In this document: positions 11,400 through 22,627 of the stretch, one piece after another
Layout: each line of letters begins with the position of its first letter
Position numbering within the stretch: position 1 is the first letter of the stretch
Assembly: GCA_011037195.1 (NCBI GenBank)
Contig: JAAEAF010002366.1
Span: 1-64,000 of the forward strand
Source of the DNA: Triatoma infestans
Taxonomy: Eukaryota > Arthropoda > Insecta > Hemiptera > Reduviidae
Direction of reading: 5' to 3'
DNA length: 64,000 bases
Position numbers and translations under genes: made by a program
The notes under the pieces: model-generated
Seen by the model: the letters and a program-made list of their open reading frames with translations, nothing else
Told to the model about the DNA's origin: nothing
Database searches by the model: none

Positions 11400-13860
11400 G
11401 AAATGTTTTAAGACCTGGCAGAAATAATCGATTTTAGTCGACTGTTTCAGGTGTATTAACCTCCCACTACTTGTTCACTCATTTCCATATATGTAGTCCT
11501 CAACTGAAATTATACTTATTAGGATAGCAAAAGTAAAGAGTAAAATAACTTCATGCCCTGGCACAAAGGGCGAATTAGAAACAAACCTGTAATGTGGAAT
11601 ATTTGTAACCAGTATTTCGCCATATTTCTGGCATTTGAAACTAAGGTGTGCCTTTTTAACATCAATCTGTTAAAATTTACTCATAATGCTGAGGGTGGGG
11701 CATATTGGAGACCTAAGGGAATTGAATCCTGAAAGCTCGCAGTAAATGGGGAACTCATTAGCTAATTATTTAAACGAAAATATTGAAAAAAAAAAATTAT
11801 TACCTCTTATTTATTATTAAATTATAAAGAAGTAAAAACACAATATTACTTCAAGAATAAAATTTTCCGAACCAAATAAACATGTGTGTATAGTGTAACT
11901 TTTACATTATTAAATATTTAATTCTTAATTTTAGAAAATTAATTATTTATTAATATTGCTTAAATATCATGTTATATTCAAAATTTATTTAATGCTTTTT
12001 TAATAACAGTGAAATAGTGTCGGATCGATTTGTCTGTAAATATTATAAATTCTAATTTTCAACATGAAGTATTAGTTAAAATTTTAACAAGGACTAATAT
12101 TGGCGACATAAACTCCACTATTCGAATATATTATTCCATTTACTAAGAGAAAAAGAAAAATCTGATGTGAAACCTCACACGACTTTCTTATACTGCGATG
12201 AATACAATTTTATTAACAAATTTTCGTTAAAATTACAATGCCTACATATATTTAGTTATGCTGGCAACAAAAAAAAAGTATTGGGATAGTGCATACTTAC
12301 TTGCCTAGACTTAAAAATTAAAGAATAAAATACGCGCAAAATTGATTTTTTCAGTTTGGAGGGAACGTAGCGTTAAGGTTTCCTCTAAAGTACTAAATCA
12401 AACCAATTGATGATATTATTGACCTATATAATATTTAATATACATTAAAAACATTGATAACATTACAAATTTGAAGAAAATCGGTTAACCGTAAGTGTGT
12501 CTTTACAGAATAGGTTTCTGAGAATTTTGGAATTTTTTCGATAACGACTATAATTATTTCCTTTAAACTTGGGAATGCTAATTGCACAGTCAATAAACCT
12601 CACACTTTTATTTGAAACTTTTTTGGCGGCTAAGTTCATGTTAAGAGTATTTTTTGGAATTTGTGGGATTACATTTTGAACGTGATTTGAATTTGTGTTG
12701 TTTTGGCGCTCTTCTCTGGATTACATTTTGTTTCTACCTGCCAAGGTACTAATCGACAACTACCAACTCTACGTAAGGCAACTAAGTTAAAATTTCCAAG
12801 TTAAATTGAAAATTGATCTTATTTTTAAAAATTATATTAATAGCAACAAGTGAACGTGATATTGAGTGCTCACTCAGATTTCTTTTTCTTCTATGAAATA
12901 TAGTCTTTATTGCTTAATCCAAGTAAAATAGTTTTTCCCATAAATGAATAATTTACAAATTCAGCTTACTTTTTATTTTTTGAAATTACATTTTATAGTA
13001 ACAGTTTTGTTAAAATGTTTTGCTTCATGCATAATTCATGTGCGTTCAATATTAGGTCGGAATAGCTATTATTAGTTTATGTACCACCTGAGCGACTACA
13101 ACTTACCTGTTTATTACATTACTATTTGCTGCTAGTTTTCTAAAGAATTTTATGCAGTTGGAAAATGGTTATCTATTTGTGTTCGTTATTTAAATAGGTT
13201 ATTCAATATTTAAGTTTCTTGTTAGAAACACTTTCAGTAGTAATTGCTTAATTTAATTTTCCATTTGTTAGTTTTCCATTAATGGATAATTGAAATTGTA
13301 AATGTTTGAATTAACCTTTATGATAAAGTTTGAAATTATTTATTCCCGAACAATGGCACCTGTACCTCTGTTAAGCCAGCAACAGAGGTACAACAATAAA
13401 TTATCACGTAGTAGAAAAATACACACAGATCTGTTCGATTCATTGGGTGTAAATTTTTTGTATATAGAATTTAGTCGTCTGAAAAGTGTTCCATTCTATT
13501 AATGATAGTGCGCCGTTAGGTTCAAAATCCGGGGCGATTTTTACTTAGGTTTTGTTCTTACAGTATTTTTTATATAATATTTGTACATATATGACAATCC
13601 TTTTGAATTTAGAGCTTTATACTTGTCTCCTATAATGCACCGAGGTAGCGTACAATACTTCATGTCTTGTCTTTTAGAGACAACTAGACTGGTAACAAAT
13701 TACATTTACCCAAAGGCGTCCTTAGATTGTAGGAGATTAGGCTCCTCTCTCTGCACATAAGTATTACTATGTGAAATAATAAAGTATGACGTAAGTTATT
13801 TCCAGGCCACTTAATAATGATTTCTGAATGCTAACATTTATGTATAAGAATCTGCTGATG
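11400..13860. other. Intronic DNA with decayed hairpin-family fragments
   Basis: At 12150-12180 lies TCTGATGTGAAACCTCACAC, the far end of the hairpin family in reverse. At 12340-12720 there are segments such as GAAGAAAATCGGTTAACCG and TTTATTTGAAAC from its CCGGAAGT half. The rest (11400-12130 and 12730-13860) is AT-rich without recognised features. Confidence 0.5.
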
Positions 13861-13872
13861 TAAATTTTTCAG

Positions 13873-14016
13873 GAATTACCATGTAATGAGCGTAAGATAC
13901 CACGTCTGGAAGCAAACCACTATATAAGTAATGCTATTGGAGAAGGTTCTGACAGCGGAGCCGGTAGCCCTTCCAGTCAAGTAAAAAGTGCATTTCATAT
14001 CATCAAACGTTATAAG
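13873..14016 (+). CDS. UTP4: UTP4/cirhin-like protein, penultimate exon
   Basis: A 48-codon phase-0 exon between the acceptor AAATTTTTCAG and the donor GTTTGT. It encodes a Glu/Ser/Gly-rich low-conservation linker (AIGEGSDSGAGSPSSQ) followed by the conserved SAFHIIKRYK. Human cirhin has at the same place a variable loop and then AFKISKIYK leading into its final beta-strand. It joins in frame to the exons at 3288-3470 and 15471-15587. Confidence 0.78.
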
Positions 14017-14056
14017 GTTTGTTATATATAATTTTAATTGTTTATTTCTTTTATTA

Positions 14057-15305
14057 CTTTCACTTACTCCATAGTAAGAGGAAGACTGCGATTGTGCCAG
14101 ATTATCGAAATTGAGTTTTCACCTGAAATACGTGGTTTCGGGTCCCCTGAATAGAAAAAAAGGTTTTAGCGAATGTCCTGTATGTGAGTGTGTGTTAACA
14201 GAATATCTCATAAAACGAAAAGTTACAGGAAACTCAAACTTGCTATTGTTTAGGGACGAAGATTTCGGACAAAATCTATCAGTCCCGAAAGTGCGACTTT
14301 ACTGAATTTTTTTTTCTGTTTCAGTTTTTCTATCACTTTTTTTGAAACATTTTTTTCTCTGAAAAAATTGATTTTTTTGAGGGTTCTGGGGGAATAGTAG
14401 CATCATGCTGTTTCCCCCTGAAATACCACTTCAGTATAATATATGGTTTTACCATCTACATAATATTACAGTATTAAAGAATACAGAAGTATTGATAGAA
14501 TTCCAAATTTGAAGAAAATCGGTTAGCCGCGGAGGTTCAATCTTACAGAATAGGTTTTTGAGTTTATTGGAATTTTCTCGAAAACTGTTACAACGATTTT
14601 CTTTAAACTTTGCAATCCAGGCTACATAGATAGAAGCGTAACATCAGAGATATCTTCCGTGATAGCCTGATTTTTTTTTTTTTTTGTGGTCATCGACCGG
14701 TTTTGGGCGTTCGCCCATCATCAGGATGTTTTTTTGTTAAACAGTGTGATAACATGGTTGTTGTGGTGGTTGGTTCCGTAGTAGCCTGCTTCATTTTGTG
14801 GTCATCGACTGGTTTCGGACGTTCGCCCATCTTCAGGTTGCGTTTTTCAGACAGTGTAACAACACAGACTTGCAGAGAGCAAATTCCTCTGTTTTTTCCT
14901 CCGAACGCATCCTGAAGATGGGCGAACGCCCGAAACCGGTCGATGACCACAAAAGAAGCAGCTATCACGGAAAATATCTCTGATGCTTTCCAGCTCTGCG
15001 GAACCAACCACAACACTATAGAAGTGTAACACTTTTACTTGAAACATTTTTTTAAGAAAAAATTATTTTAGAGGGGTGTTGGAGGTTTGTCTGTTAGTTT
15101 AAATTTATATTTGTACAAAGCTTCTTAACTGTTGAAATTGAGCTATCCACATCAGACCGCTTAGTTTCACAAGTAAAATCCCTCACCTCCATTTTTATGG
15201 CCAGCCCAAAACTAAGCATTGTTATGTGGAAATTTTAAAGAAAATTTACTTGATTAAATTAATTAGAGTAAGAGAAGGTCGTGTGAGTGTTTCATATCAG
15301 ATTTT
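14057..15305 (+). repeat. Hairpin-ended dispersed repeat interrupted by a nested insertion
   Basis: Starts ACTTTCACTTACTCC, ATAGTAAGAGGAAG, proceeds through GAGTTTTCACCTGAAA, GGGTCCCCTGAATAG and GAAGAAAATCGGTTAGCCG, and ends GAGTAAGAGAAGGTCGTGTG, TTTCATATCAGA. Removing the 374-bp insertion at 14644-15017 restores continuity, so this copy is older than that insertion. The GT microsatellite is reduced to TGTGAGTGTGTG. Confidence 0.7.
14644..15017. mobile_element. Nested cluster of three hammerhead-like units
   Basis: Three copies of the GGGCGTTCGCCC-bearing unit (helix positions 14705-14716, 14818-14828 with one change, and 14920-14931), the first two in one orientation and the third inverted. 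A 13-bp duplication flanks the block: ATAGAAGCGTAAC at 14631-14643 and ATAGAAGTGTAAC at 15018-15030, one mismatch. The left end is truncated (starts at ATCAGAGATAT) and the right end is complete (GGAACCAACCACAACAC). A variable-length target duplication and 5' truncation fit Penelope-type insertion. Confidence 0.72.
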
Positions 15306-15470
15306 ATTAATTACAGTAGGGAACTCGAATTTTGACATAATTTGGGAATTTGACATATTTTGACGAATTTGAAATAATAGAATTTCACAAATTTCTTTGA
15401 TAATTACCTGAGTCCTAAGACATTCCATTATTATTTTAAACTTACTAACAATATACCTGCCTTTATACAG

Positions 15471-15587
15471 CATCTGGTGTACTTTGGAGCTCTGTCAGAT
15501 AATGAAATGGTGGCCGTTGAAGTAAGTCCAGCGACTCTAAAAGAGAAATTACCACAAACATCGAGGAAATTGTTTGGTAGAATGTGA
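15471..15587 (+). CDS. UTP4: UTP4/cirhin-like protein, last exon with stop
   Basis: A 38-codon terminal exon after the acceptor TTTATACAG, phase 0, ending TGA at 15585-15587. It encodes HLVYFGALSDNEMVAVEV, a gap rich in Leu/Lys/Pro, and a basic end KLFGRM. The UTP4 family ends in the same way: a strand with LxxxELVAVE, then IxxQLP and a final K-K-F-G-T. The gene on the other strand begins its 3' end 1.4 kb further right, so the two converge. Confidence 0.82.
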   Translation, partial: HLVYFGALSDNEMVAVEVSPATLKEKLPQTSRKLFGRM

Positions 15588-15759
15588 ATTTGGCAATTAT
15601 AATAACTGTTTTTATCTGCAAATATTTGCAACTCGAAGGTAAACTATTTTAATTTTTTTCTTCCTTTTTCTATGAATTGTATTTATGATTCTAAAATTGT
15701 AACCATTTGCAGCAAACTAATGAAACTTGTTTTTTTAGGTAAATTCTCAGATGGGTGAG

Positions 15760-15765
15760 AATAAA
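15760..15765 (+). terminator. Candidate poly(A) signal for the UTP4-like gene
   Basis: AATAAA lies 173 bp after the stop codon, with further AATAAA-like repeats near 15858-15880. Because the region is AT-rich, the choice among them is uncertain. Confidence 0.4.
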
Positions 15766-15889
15766 TAAATTTATTTAACATGGCATGTAAATAAATATCA
15801 TCAATGTTCTTTTAAAATATTATGTACTATATTTTTGTAACGTACATTTTTCTTTTTAATAAAAATAAATAAATAAATATATAAAAAAA

Positions 15890-17015
15890 AATCCTTTCTG
15901 AATTAGAAGTTTTCCTAAGTTTCTAAAAACAATTTAGGAAAAATACTTTATTAATAAGCATACATCTTAAATTATTCATAGTTATTATTAAAATTAGTAG
16001 ATAAGGTGATAAAAATGATGATAAGATACGATCTGTCAACGAACATAGACATTAATATCCTATTGATAGATGACACTATTGATTGACCTAATTCTTTAAA
16101 TTTTTCAATTGCTTCCATTTAATTTTTCATAAATATTCATAATTACTTTTAGAAAAATAATTAATACCATTTTTTTTTTTTTATTTTTTTATTTACTTAA
16201 TTACATAGATGCTTCATAAAAATATTACACGTAATAAATTGCACATAATAAATACAATAAATTTACTGATAATTATCTAAAATTTTGGTGTATTTAAAGA
16301 ATTTAGGTTCCCACAGCTAACAACAATTATTTCATATAAAAGTGCCATCAATTAATTTAATTAACTCATTTTATCAGATTGCTTTATTTCAACAATCAGC
16401 TAGTGCGAATGTTATGGAAAGGTTATAAAGATCATATCGGAAACCTTCCATATCCATATAATTTTTTTTACAACCCCTAAGATCTGCACAGCGACGACTC
16501 CAGGCGGGCTCTCGTCCAAACCCTTCTGCGCTCATCACCACATGCTCATGTCTTCTTCTTATTCGTCATAGTAATATGCAATTGTCATTGACGGCAGAGT
16601 ACAGACATGACTACAGCGCCATCCATTTTCAGGGCTAATTATATATTATTTTCAAATAATATTATATATGTTCAATTTAATGGCATACTTTCCACATGAA
16701 GCAATTTGCTTTTGACTAATGGCTGGTAATTTATCTATCTGAGACCTATCATAGTGATTTCGCCGTGCTTCTGCGCTCAACTTCCGGTTCATCTTTTCCT
16801 TATCGTGGCTCTACATTATCGTTTGTAGATAGCCTAACTATTGCTGACCATCTAGGCATTTAACTAGAAATATAGAATTGTTGACTGATGACAATACGCC
16901 TAAAATGTAATTACCAGGTGCTGTTTCCTCAAAAACAATAGTCACCATAAAATAAGTAACAAAGCTACAAATATCAGCAGAACAACCTAAGTAGGATCTC
17001 TTTTCTAGTATTAGT
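15890..17015. other. Intergenic region between two convergent genes
   Basis: AT-rich, with two less AT-rich patches at about 16480-16640 (CACAGCGACGACTCCAGGCG, then TTCTGCGCTCATCACC) and 16740-16830 (TTCTGCGCTCAACTTCCGG). The patches share TTCTGCGCTCA and may be decayed copies of one repeat. No gene was seen. Confidence 0.4.
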
Positions 17016-17019
17016 GCTT

Positions 17020-17153
17020 TCAGCCGAAGAACATTACATTATAGCGCTCTGGAGGTTCTTGTCCAGGAGGATACATAGTTTTTGTAGGTGAAATATATAA
17101 TTTCCCAGCAATTTCCAAGTTATATTCAGGATTGCTTCGCCAGCCTACCATTT
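17020..17153 (-). CDS. Small GWRS-motif protein (C20orf85/CIMIP1-like, tentative), last exon
   Basis: On the minus strand a pyrimidine-tract acceptor (poly-T then CAG) opens an exon whose frame gives MVGWRSNPEYNLEIAGKLY, then SPTKTMYPPGQEPPERYN and a stop at 17020-17022. It continues the frame of the exon at 18130-18271, whose last base supplies the first position of the joining codon. The GWRS segment preceded by a P-x-P-x-P region resembles vertebrate C20orf85, a microtubule inner protein of motile cilia, but my recollection of that family is limited and the C-terminus does not obviously match. That this is a real exon is much surer than the name. Confidence 0.7.
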
Positions 17154-17154
17154 C

Positions 17155-17650
17155 TGAAAAAAAAAAAATCTGGTGTGAAACACTCCCAACAGTTTTACTT
17201 ATTCCTGCAAATACAACTATATATAAAATGACAAATTTACTTTATACTATAGTCCTAACATAAATATAGAGGTGCTGAGGGGATAAGTACCTACCTGCTA
17301 ACCTTGGCAGCTAGAGAAATGATTATATTGTGGCCCAGTAGAGTGCACCAAAAACACTCAACTAGCTGCATTTAATTTTTTACATTTAACGCAACAAATT
17401 CGCACATAGTAATAGTTGCAAAATAACTTTTGTTCAGGAAAAAGTTTCAAATAAAAGTGATAGGGTTATATTATCTGTGCAGTTAGCATGCCAAGTTTAA
17501 AGGAAATCATTACAGAAGTTATCGAGAAAATTCCAAAATACCTATTATTCTGTAAAGTCGCACTTCTGGTTAAACGATTTTTCATCAAATTTGGAATTCT
17601 ATCAATGTCTCTAATATACCAGTATTATATAAGTGGTTTTAATCAATATT
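17155..17650 (-). repeat. Hairpin-ended dispersed repeat, far half
   Basis: Read on the minus strand, this intronic copy includes ACCAGAAGTGCGACTTTACAG, TTTATTTGAAACTTTTTC and the terminal GTGTTTCACACCAGATTTTTT at 17162-17185. The hairpin end is missing. Its T-run overlaps the polypyrimidine tract of the acceptor at 17154, so a transposon end seems to supply part of the splice site. Confidence 0.6.
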
Positions 17651-17859
17651 ATAATATGCCATTTTGAAAATGGAATACTTTCACATTTCAAATTCAGTTA
17701 GAATAGGGATAATAATTTAATTTTAAATAAATTCTTCAATTTAGGACTAGGTGCTTTTTATTGTATCACTTTTATTCCTGTTAGCCTCAATTATACACCA
17801 TTAAGAAAAAAAGCGGAAAATATAGAAAAATTATTTAGGATTTTATTCAGAAACCCGCA

Positions 17860-18070
17860 TCATAAGCTGTAGTGATTGGCTCCCGGTGCCTCCTGGTGAA
17901 CTGCTCATTCTCTCATTGACAGACAATCTCTAGCACGGCACAATGAGTTGTAGAAGCTCCCAAGCACGAGGCGCGCTGCCTGGCCTCTATCGGGACTTCC
18001 GCGTTTTAATCCAGACAACAGTGACAATGTGACGCCTATATTGTTTCTAATGTTATATTGTATGAACGAC
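17860..18070. other. CpG-richer unassigned block in intron
   Basis: A block of higher GC content (GGCTCCCGGTGCCTCCTGG; AAGCACGAGGCGCGCTGCC) in an AT-rich intron. No open frame with a family signature was seen. It might be a transposon fragment. Confidence 0.3.
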
Positions 18071-18129
18071 TTCTAATAATAATGGATTTAAATAAATGCA
18101 TGATGATTGAAAAAATTACAAAAACTTAC

Positions 18130-18271
18130 GAGAAGATAAAACTGGATGTGGTTTAGGCGATGGTTTTACATCAAAAAATGATTTCCCTTCTTTTTCTTCA
18201 TTTTTCTTTTTAATTCTATTAAAAATGAAGTCGGGATCTTTTCCTGCTTTAATAGATTCTTCTCTGATGAT
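18130..18271 (-). CDS. Small GWRS-motif protein, middle exon
   Basis: Minus-strand exon between TTTCTGTTTAG and GTAAGTTTT, 142 nt, fully open in one frame. It gives EESIKAGKDPDFIFNRIKKK, a charged stretch (NEEKEGK), then SFFDVKPSPKPHPVLSS. It begins in phase 0 and leaves one base, which the exon at 17020-17153 completes. The Pro-rich segment before the GWRS motif has its counterpart in C20orf85 (SPPVPQ before GWRS). Between this exon and the upstream one at 52399-52486 lies a putative 34-kb intron. Confidence 0.68.
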
Positions 18272-18299
18272 CTAAACAGAAATTAAGACATTCTATTGG

Positions 18300-18790
18300 A
18301 AAAAGTATGTATTTAAAAGGTGGAGGGAGACCTACTTCAGATTTGACTATTCTTTGCAGCTCACAATGTTCCAACGATCTCAAACGATCTGCAAGGCCCC
18401 AGCTTCTTTACACATTCCTCAAGTCTTTAATGCCTTGTAAGCTATTTTTCGTCCAGACTGTTCAAGCCCTAGATCTTTTCCGGTCAATACTGTCTAGAAG
18501 GTCTTAGCCTGGTTAGAATGGAGAATCCTCCAGCACAATATTCTCTTCGCTTCCGCCTCATTTTCGGAGCTGTTCTTATAGACACTGGTCGCTTATCCTG
18601 CTATAGGGCTTCCGCCCCATAAAGGGAATAACTGCTCTATTCCTTTCGATTACTTTTCATAGCACCATCTCTTAGCATCCAGAAAAGGATAACTCGATTT
18701 TTTTTGCTCAGGTATTCCCAAATCATTTTCGAACTGATAACGCTCAGGAGCTCTATGCTTTAATCTCGCTTGTTTATCGGATAGGCTCAT
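18300..18790 (-). pseudogene. Decayed non-LTR retrotransposon C-terminal region
   Basis: Minus-strand frames give a broken FMGRKPYSRISDQ (compare GPEPxxGIS, which follows RNase H in R1/Jockey-like elements) and further on LHSNQAKTF with a later DSIDRKRS. The sequence parallels the plus-strand text of 2750-3000 (TTATCCTGCTATAGGGCTTC against TTATCCCACAATAGGGTTTT), so both are copies of one family. Many stops. Confidence 0.5.
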
Positions 18791-19129
18791 AATATCCTGA
18801 TTCTGATAATATTAGAAGACTATACTAAACTTTCATTATCATCAAACATTAAAAGAAATCCAAAGTCACAATCATTGGAGACTTTTTCTAGAAAAATATT
18901 GTGTTAAGAAATTTGCCCTGCAATGGATCACTACCACTATAAGAGCCACCTAAAAATTAGGCAAATCTGAAACCGGCCTACCTTATTACATATCAGATTT
19001 TGTTAAGTGTGATCGGTTTACGATATTGCATGGCTCACCGTCAAAACCAAAGCCAATCGGATTGCAATATTCTTCGTAACGTTGATGGTCAATGGTGACC
19101 GATGCATCATTACATCGAGAGGGCTGTTT

Positions 19130-19960
19130 TGGCTTAAAGTTTTTATTTCATAAAAATAAATAATATACAGTGATTTTTAAATTTAATTTAATTTATGAAG
19201 CTTATTAAAATTTTATAAATGTTTTCTTTTATATGGTATTAAGAATATAATTTGTTCTAGTTAATTCATAATAGTTGATAATAAATTACAATTCTGAATA
19301 ATTACATTTTAAAATATACTACATAAGCTGACACTAATAAGATAAATAGATTAATTATTAGTAAAGTTCAAATATTTCACTAATATAATGAAATTAATCA
19401 AACTTTATATTATCAATTTAACTGTCAGGGTGACAGATATACTGTCCACTGTCTATAAGTGATTCTATTTTAAGTACATTTATGAAAATGAAACACAGTA
19501 GAATATGTGATATTATTAACAACAGCACAAAAACTACAAAATTACATTCAATTAAATCATATCATACAGATTCTCTGAAAATAAAAAAGTAAAAATATAT
19601 ATGTACCTTACAGATAACTACATTAATGATAGTGTACCATTAAGGTCAAAATTTTGCCGCCTCCATGCAAGAAATAAATATTGCTTTTTTTTTTAGGACT
19701 TCACATACCTATAGTTTTTTTATTTTGTTGAAAAGTTATGAAGACAAGGTTCGTATATACAAGGCAAACTTCTGAATCTATGTCCATAAATTATTCCAGA
19801 GAAAATTGCAATTTCGATCATGATTCATGATCGAAAAAGGAAAAAAGAAATTTCTTGATTCACCCGTTGTCAGCCTAATAGGATAAATAAAAATGCAGAA
19901 ACTTGAACTTTTAGCGGTATGATTTAAGTCTGTACATTTTACTGGCCAAGAAATGGGGCA
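19130..19960. other. AT-rich intronic stretch
   Basis: Very AT-rich up to about 19620. Then comes CATTAATGATAGTGTACCATTAAGG, a phrase also seen in variant form at 13500 (AATGATAGTGCGCCGTTAGG), so a repeat end may lie here. No gene was seen. Confidence 0.4.
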
Positions 19961-19964
19961 ACTA

Positions 19965-20427
19965 CTCTGTTCAGTGGAACCTGTTCTGGGGATTACCAAA
20001 GGGATAGTGCGTGCATCTTATAGAGAGCACGATAAAATTTGGAAAATAAGTCCAAGAGAGCCAAATACAGCAAATACAAGCAAGGTTTGACGTTGATGTC
20101 AAAGCTGTGTAAGAATCAGTAGTACTAAAGAGGCTCTCGGATTAGGTAGGAACCAGATTGGTCTGGTGGCAGGTCTTTTCACGGGGCAAGATACGTTCAA
20201 AAAACATACACACAAGGTGGGCATAATTAGCTGAGAATCTTTTGTGTAGACTGTGTCATGAGGAGGAGAAAACGGCATCGCATCGGCTGTTCGATTATGT
20301 GGCAATCGCTAGATTGCGCTATGAGACCTTTGGCACACTGAGCCCGGAGATAATAACGCAAAAAAGAGCTGGTTGGGAAAGTCCTCTGTCACATGAAGAG
20401 ACGAGGTTTCTCATGCTAGACCTATAA
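19965..20427 (+). pseudogene. Non-LTR C-terminal zinc-knuckle region
   Basis: A plus-strand frame (20242-20427) contains LCRLCHEEEKTASHRLFD followed by YVAIARLRYETFG and a stop. This is the C-terminal CCHC-like motif (CRLC-x(7)-H-x(4-5)-C/D) of R1/Jockey-like elements. Just upstream, LVAGLFTGQDTFKKHTHKVG corresponds to the LLTGHCxLxxHLxxxG stretch preceding that motif. Internal stops show decay. Confidence 0.6.
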
Positions 20428-20511
20428 GGGTAGGCACAATAAGCTTCTAATTGGCTGCAGTGCTTGGAGATTGGAAGTCCCCATATCTCATCTAATGTTT
20501 GTAACTAACTA

Positions 20512-20748
20512 ACCGCAGTCTGCTGAACCTGATGGTAAGGCAAATATCAACATTCTTAGACATAGCATTAATAACGACGTTTATCCCTCTTCTCCAAGTA
20601 TTATGCTCGAGCATTCCACCACGGATCCTATTTAGTATCTTCTTCTCAAGAAGAGCAAGCCCGTTTGATCTTGTCCTCTTGTCCAGCTCTCAGAAACATA
20701 CGTGAGGATGGTCTATCAAGTCTTATAATATATATTTGACGTTGGTGG
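20512..20748 (-). pseudogene. RTE-clade reverse transcriptase C-terminal fragment
   Basis: The minus strand reads VCFxELDKRTRSN (frame broken), then LLEKKILNRIRGGMLEHNTW, then RRGINVVINAMS and IRFSRLR. The order ESWT, LxxFERKILRxIxGG, WRRRYN, KxxRLRWxGH is typical of the RT C-terminal end in RTE-type elements. A short, degraded fragment. Confidence 0.55.
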
Positions 20749-20999
20749 TTTTAGAGAAAACTCAGCTTGGAGGTGCTTCCACAGGGCATCAATTTTTTTT
20801 TTTTTTTTTTAAAGGCACTTAACTGCTACGGTCATTATGCCTTAAGCGTTAAGATATTCTTGAATCAAATGCTTTTAAATAAAGAGATAGTAGGGCACTG
20901 TAGGACTTTAGGTATAGTAGGACACTGTTCACTACTGAGTGACTGTCGGCTAGTGCTTGTTATACCGTTGTTGATGGTATATTGTAGAATTCTCTAAGT

Positions 21000-22330
21000 G
21001 CCTATATGTTGTACATGAAATAAGAATATGCTGAATTGTGAGCAGAACATTACAGGAATCACAAAAAGACATCAGATAGCCGTGAGTAAGACGACTATCC
21101 TAAGCCGTCAATCCTGAGGCCAATCCTAAGGCTAGTCACAACTACTTCGCCCTGTCTGGTACCTCTTATTGATGTAGCCCATGGGTAGACACTCTCTTTT
21201 ATTTCTCTCAGCCTGTTGTCCGTTACCGCCCCCCCTCTTTCCAACACTGCCTTGCCTATATGGTCTTTATAGCTTGTATGGAACACTTTCCTAAATTCGG
21301 TGGCATTACTGCAGCCAATTTGGCTAACTTATCGGCCTCTCTATTACTGAGAATACCCGAATGCCCCGGAACCCACGCAAAAATCACTTGAGTTTCGCTT
21401 AAATACAAGTTGTATGTATGTATGTCTTGGATAATAGTGTCCTGTAAGTATAGATCCTTTAGGCCTTCTAGAGAACTCTTAGAGTCTGCGCAGACAACAA
21501 TTGTTCCCGAAATACCTTGAATTATCTTAAGGCCTTGTATAAAGAATCCATTTTTGCCAAATATATACTGTTTTCTGGAGCGCTAAACATTTAAGATGCA
21601 TTTTCCATAAAAACTCCCGAGCCACAACCGCTTTCACATTTGGAGCCATCGGTATAGATTATTTTATTTGGCTTTATGCTAGATATTAAATCAAACAAAT
21701 TTTGTTTATAAATTATATCAGGTGTTAATTGTTTGGTTTCATTTAGTAAACTGCAGTTGATAACTATAGGTGACATTAACCAGGGGGGATTGCATTGTAG
21801 CCCATTTCAATACCGGTGGAATAATATAATTGTAAGCATCCAGCAGTTCCCTGCATCTAATTCCAAATGGTTTACTCCCTCTTATTGAGTTACATCTGTT
21901 GGCTTGTGAATGTATGCGTGATATAGAACTAGGGATGGTTGGTTTACTTTTCAATTTTGCATAAAAGGATATCGCTAATTTATTTCCCCTATGCATCAGA
22001 GCCATTTCACTTGCTTCGGCATAAATGCTCACAACTGGAGAGCTTCTAAAATCACCAGTAGCTAATCGGATTCCTTGATTATGAATACTATCCAATGGCT
22101 TGAGTTTCGATGGTCTTGCAGAGCAATAAACAAAATAACAGTAGCCTAAACGTGAGCGGGTGAGCACGATATAGTCGTAGCAGGGCAGCACGGTCGGCTC
22201 CACATTTAGTCACTATTTTAATGAGATCAATAGATTTCTGGTTCTACTGCATAGTTCATGAATATGCGGAACCCATGATAATTTTTTACCAATAACGAAC
22301 GGTATTCGTTACGTTGATTGGATTGCCTTC
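21000..22330 (-). pseudogene. Non-LTR retrotransposon: RT end, RNase H and tail
   Basis: Minus-strand pieces in the correct order. Near 22290-22210 is the GKKLSWVPHI segment; 22203-21739 covers SRLGYCYFVYCSARPSKLKP and HNQGIRLATGDFRSSPV, the region after the RT thumb. 21776-21591 covers IIYTDGSKCESGCGSGVF, the first RNase H strand with its catalytic Asp. About 21375-21310 has WVPGHSGILSNREADKLA, the last RNase H motif. 21286-21095 is the C-terminal part ending in RQGEVVVTSLRIGL. Presence of RNase H and of the RPSKLKPLDxIxNxGxRxATGAF block points to the I/Jockey side of the non-LTR tree. Frameshifts separate the parts. Confidence 0.72.
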
Positions 22331-22454
22331 AGTGATAAGGATGGTGACATCGGGTGTTTACGGGACCTTGAAAATACTATGCATTTTGTATCCATAGAAA
22401 AATTTAAACCATTATTCAAAGACCAGCTATTTATATTAGAAAGCACATTTTGTA

Positions 22455-22627
22455 ACAGAGACATTTTCCGTGGTAGCCTGCTTCATTTTGTGGTCATCGA
22501 CCGGTTTCGGGCGTTCGCCCATCTTCAGGATGCGTTTTTTAGACAATGTGACAACACAGACTCGCACAGAGCAAACTTAGTTTCACACTAACTGAGACGT
22601 ATTTTTAAAAAACTAAACTCTTAAACT
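22455..22627 (-). mobile_element. Penelope-like 3' end with hammerhead-like motif, truncated copy
   Basis: This matches 23190-23358 nearly base for base: ACATTTTCCGTGGTAGCCTG, the GGGCGTTCGCCC helix at 22509-22520, ACTCGCACAGAGCAAAC, and GACGTATTTTTAAAAAACTA. It stops at AAACTC, where it meets the RT fragment of the outer palindrome arm (TTACTAGC at 22629). It lies just outside the palindrome. Confidence 0.68.

Larger units (their letters stand above)
3471..13872 (+). other. Intron of the UTP4-like gene (10.4 kb)
   Basis: The intron runs from GTAAGT at 3471 to a TTTTTCAG acceptor ending at 13872. It contains non-LTR relics (4230-4660, 6308-6535), an inverted pair of hammerhead-like repeats (7120-7372), several hairpin-ended repeats, a purine-rich island (9980-10260) and otherwise featureless AT-rich DNA. 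No other convincing exon was seen inside it. Confidence 0.7.
14017..15470 (+). other. Last intron of the UTP4-like gene
   Basis: A 1454-bp intron (donor GTTTGT, acceptor TTTATACAG). Most of it is one hairpin-ended repeat (14057-15305) into which a hammerhead-like repeat cluster is nested (14644-15017). Confidence 0.72.

Noticed and set aside
19022..19123. Minus-strand segment with DHQRYEEYCNPIGFGFDG between CAG and a GT, ending in phase 0, as upstream exon of the GWRS gene.
   Set aside because: The better donor in it (GTGAGC at 19038) gives the wrong phase and the phase-0 one (GTAAAC) is weak. The exon at 52399-52486 joins in phase and resembles the expected protein order better. It remains a possible alternative.
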